Assembly: GCA_023846275.1 (NCBI GenBank)
Contig: CM043869.1
Location: 15,099,501-15,163,500 of the forward strand
DNA: 64,000 nt
Reading direction: 5' to 3'
DNA from: Vanilla planifolia
Lineage: Eukaryota > Streptophyta > Magnoliopsida > Asparagales > Orchidaceae
The notes beneath the pieces were generated by a model. That model saw nothing but the letters and a program-made list of their open reading frames with translations. It ran no database searches and was not told the origin of the DNA. Every line of letters starts with the position of its first letter. The stretch's first letter is position 1. The position numbers were made by a program, and so were the translations under genes. This document shows positions 62,290 to 64,000 of the stretch, one piece after another.

Positions 62290-62700
62290 AAATGGTTTTT
62301 TTTTGTAAAATGGTAATATCAAACATAGTGTATATGTGACTCTTAAATGATGAAGGAAAATATTCATGAAATTAAGTGACAATAACTTCACCAAGCTTAG
62401 AATTTCTTATGAAATTTAATAAAAGGCCAAAACTTGTTAAGGATTCTAGAATTTAATAAGTGAGGTTTAACAAAATATAATAATCCTTTATTGAATATAC
62501 GTGGTTTAATATGCACCAACTCACATAAGGAGAGAGAAAGAAGTCTCAAAACCTCAAAGGAATTAGTGGGAGAGAAAAGAAAAGGAATTTGCATGTAGGA
62601 AGATTAAGAAAAGGATCTTGATCAAAAAGATATAGCTAGAGGAAGTTCAACTTTAAAGCAAGGTGAGTTTTCCCTTATGTTTAATCTCGATTTCCATAGG
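62290..62700. other. Junction between gypsy relic and repeat A, nothing recognised
   Basis: AT-rich passage with a purine-rich stretch at 62525-62640 that resembles LTR leaders. The minus-strand frame at 62397-62594 is the complement of this tract and is not a gene. Confidence 0.35.
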
Positions 62701-63480
62701 ATCTTGCATTTCTATCTTATGTTTTATACATTGTGTAAGGGGGGAAACTTGTAATATGAGTTTTTGGAAGCTATTGAGACTTGTAATGAACTATAAAAAA
62801 ATGGATTCATTACCCAAAATAAAGTCTATAATGCTAGGTGATTATCAGTCAGTCTAATTAAGAGATCAAATGAAAAGAATTAAGAATGAGATAAAGTATT
62901 TATTGGATGCTCATTAGATAGTATGAGTCATCTGATGGATATTAGTTGGTTCGAGGAAGAGCAATCAGATAGTTTGACGAAGTAGCGTATGTTATGTTAA
63001 GGGTTTGTAGACAATATATTAATTTTGGAAAAAAATAACTCTAGCCTCTATCAGAGGATAATCAAACTATTCGATAAGCATTCAATAAGGATCAGATGGT
63101 TTACTAAAGAACTGAGAGCAACCAGACCAAGTGTTAAATGAAGCAATCAAATGGGTGTAATGTTTGTCAAACAAACAATAGATAATTCAATGAAATGAAT
63201 CAAATGGTTTGATAGGTCAATGAATAGTTTGATCATAGCAAAATTACTTAAGTTTGATGAACCATTTGGAATGTAAAGGTGCAATTGATAATAAGAAACA
63301 AATCACTAACATAATAGAGCATGTTTTGTATAATTACATGAAAGTGAAAAAGTAATCCATATGCTCTATAAGTAAGTGTAGAAAAAGAAGAAGAGAGCGA
63401 GAGAGAGAAATTGAATAATCAACTCTTTGATAATAAGTATGTCATTCAGTCCTAATATAGCATGCATATGGTTAACGATT
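62700..63480 (+). repeat. Dispersed repeat family A, copy at 63 kb
   Basis: Partner of 32040-32760 in the same orientation. Shared landmarks include 'ggggaaacttgtaatatgag' (62740), 'aggtgattatcagtcagtc' (62835), 'atgctcattagatag' (62920) and 'gagcaatcagatag' (62958). After it come further tandem-looking passages with 'gtgatgagacat' and 'gtgatgtgccac' (63660-63830). It probably continues as a long LTR past the window end. Confidence 0.6.
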
Positions 63481-64000
63481 ATTTACTTAATTATCTTGAA
63501 ATAATCTCTATGTCGATTTAGAAATGCATGAAAGATGATACTATGAGTGTGATTATTTCTTATGGAATGAATATTATTGTATAAACATATGGTTAAGTGT
63601 TGTGATATAAAAATATTAATTTATATATTTCATGCATATGTACAACTTATAAAATACGTTGGGTGATGAAGAGCCATAAAAAAGCATGCAAAAGCTTAGG
63701 TGGTGATAAGTTATGTAAAGATGTAATATAACCAATGTGGTGATGAGACATTTAAAGGTGTAATATATTCTAGATAGTGATGTGCCACAAAAAAGATGAA
63801 TACCAAAAGGGATGAAAAAGCCTAGAAATAATATAGATTGAACAGAGAGTCATGTAAGTAATAAAAGTGATGTGTGCATGTTTATATAACTTATGTCTAT
63901 AACATGTGATGGTTTATTTATTATACTTGTGTATAAACTTGGCATGTGATAACCCAATTTAGAATGATGTCACATTAATGCTTGTGTTAGTATGTTGTAA

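Noticed and set aside
1..64000. Search for a novel defence-like or other multi-gene system, RNA genes and CRISPR
   Set aside because: The window has no clustered conserved non-transposon genes, no regularly spaced direct repeats with unique spacers and no tRNA cloverleaf that I could see. Repeats found are LTR or tandem satellite types.

Overview
The window looks like nuclear DNA of a flowering plant. It is strongly AT-rich, holds two intron-containing genes of plant families, and is otherwise filled with layers of LTR retrotransposons at very different stages of decay. The GC-rich first coding exon of the hydrolase gene (about 24.7-25.35 kb) inside AT-rich surroundings suggests a monocot, but that is an inference. 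I found no tRNA or rRNA gene, no CRISPR array and no prokaryotic feature.

Two genes look real and intact, and both were reassembled from exons on the minus strand. (1) An EPIDERMAL PATTERNING FACTOR-like secreted peptide (13570-14014, two exons) has a signal peptide and the six-cysteine C-terminal domain. (2) A plant alpha/beta hydrolase of 330 residues (21798-25347, four exons) keeps its Ser-Asp-His triad; its second intron needs a GC-AG splice site, and its 2.1-kb first intron carries an LTR-element relic. A third set of exon-like blocks on the plus strand (about 12.51-13.29 kb), convergent with the peptide gene, is unidentified.

From about 3 to 13 kb there is an old Ty3/gypsy element on the plus strand. 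A solo LTR (7332-9376) sits antisense inside its reverse transcriptase, and its integrase end is tandemly duplicated. From 14.5 to 20 kb there is AT-rich relic DNA with a possible LINE fragment and an LTR-like block. From 25.5 to 32.9 kb I see mainly undefined repeat relics. From 32.9 to 40.8 kb lies an old Ty3/gypsy element on the minus strand with two diverged LTRs.

From 40838 to 51495 lies a young, structurally complete chromovirus-type Ty3/gypsy element on the minus strand. It has 3.06-kb LTRs differing at about 14 positions, a 5-bp TTAAA target duplication, an initiator-Met tRNA primer site, a polypurine tract and gag-PR-RT-RH-INT-chromodomain order. Two frameshifts, one in integrase and one in the chromodomain, should make this copy non-autonomous.

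From 51.5 to 62.3 kb there is another old plus-strand gypsy element: LTR with a duplicated TATA unit, primer site, gag, protease and RT. It is split in its protease by a second antisense solo LTR (57886-61112). The last 1.5 kb holds a dispersed repeat also present near 32 kb. The main biology is therefore nested retrotransposition around two small gene islands. I did not find a convincing new molecular system.
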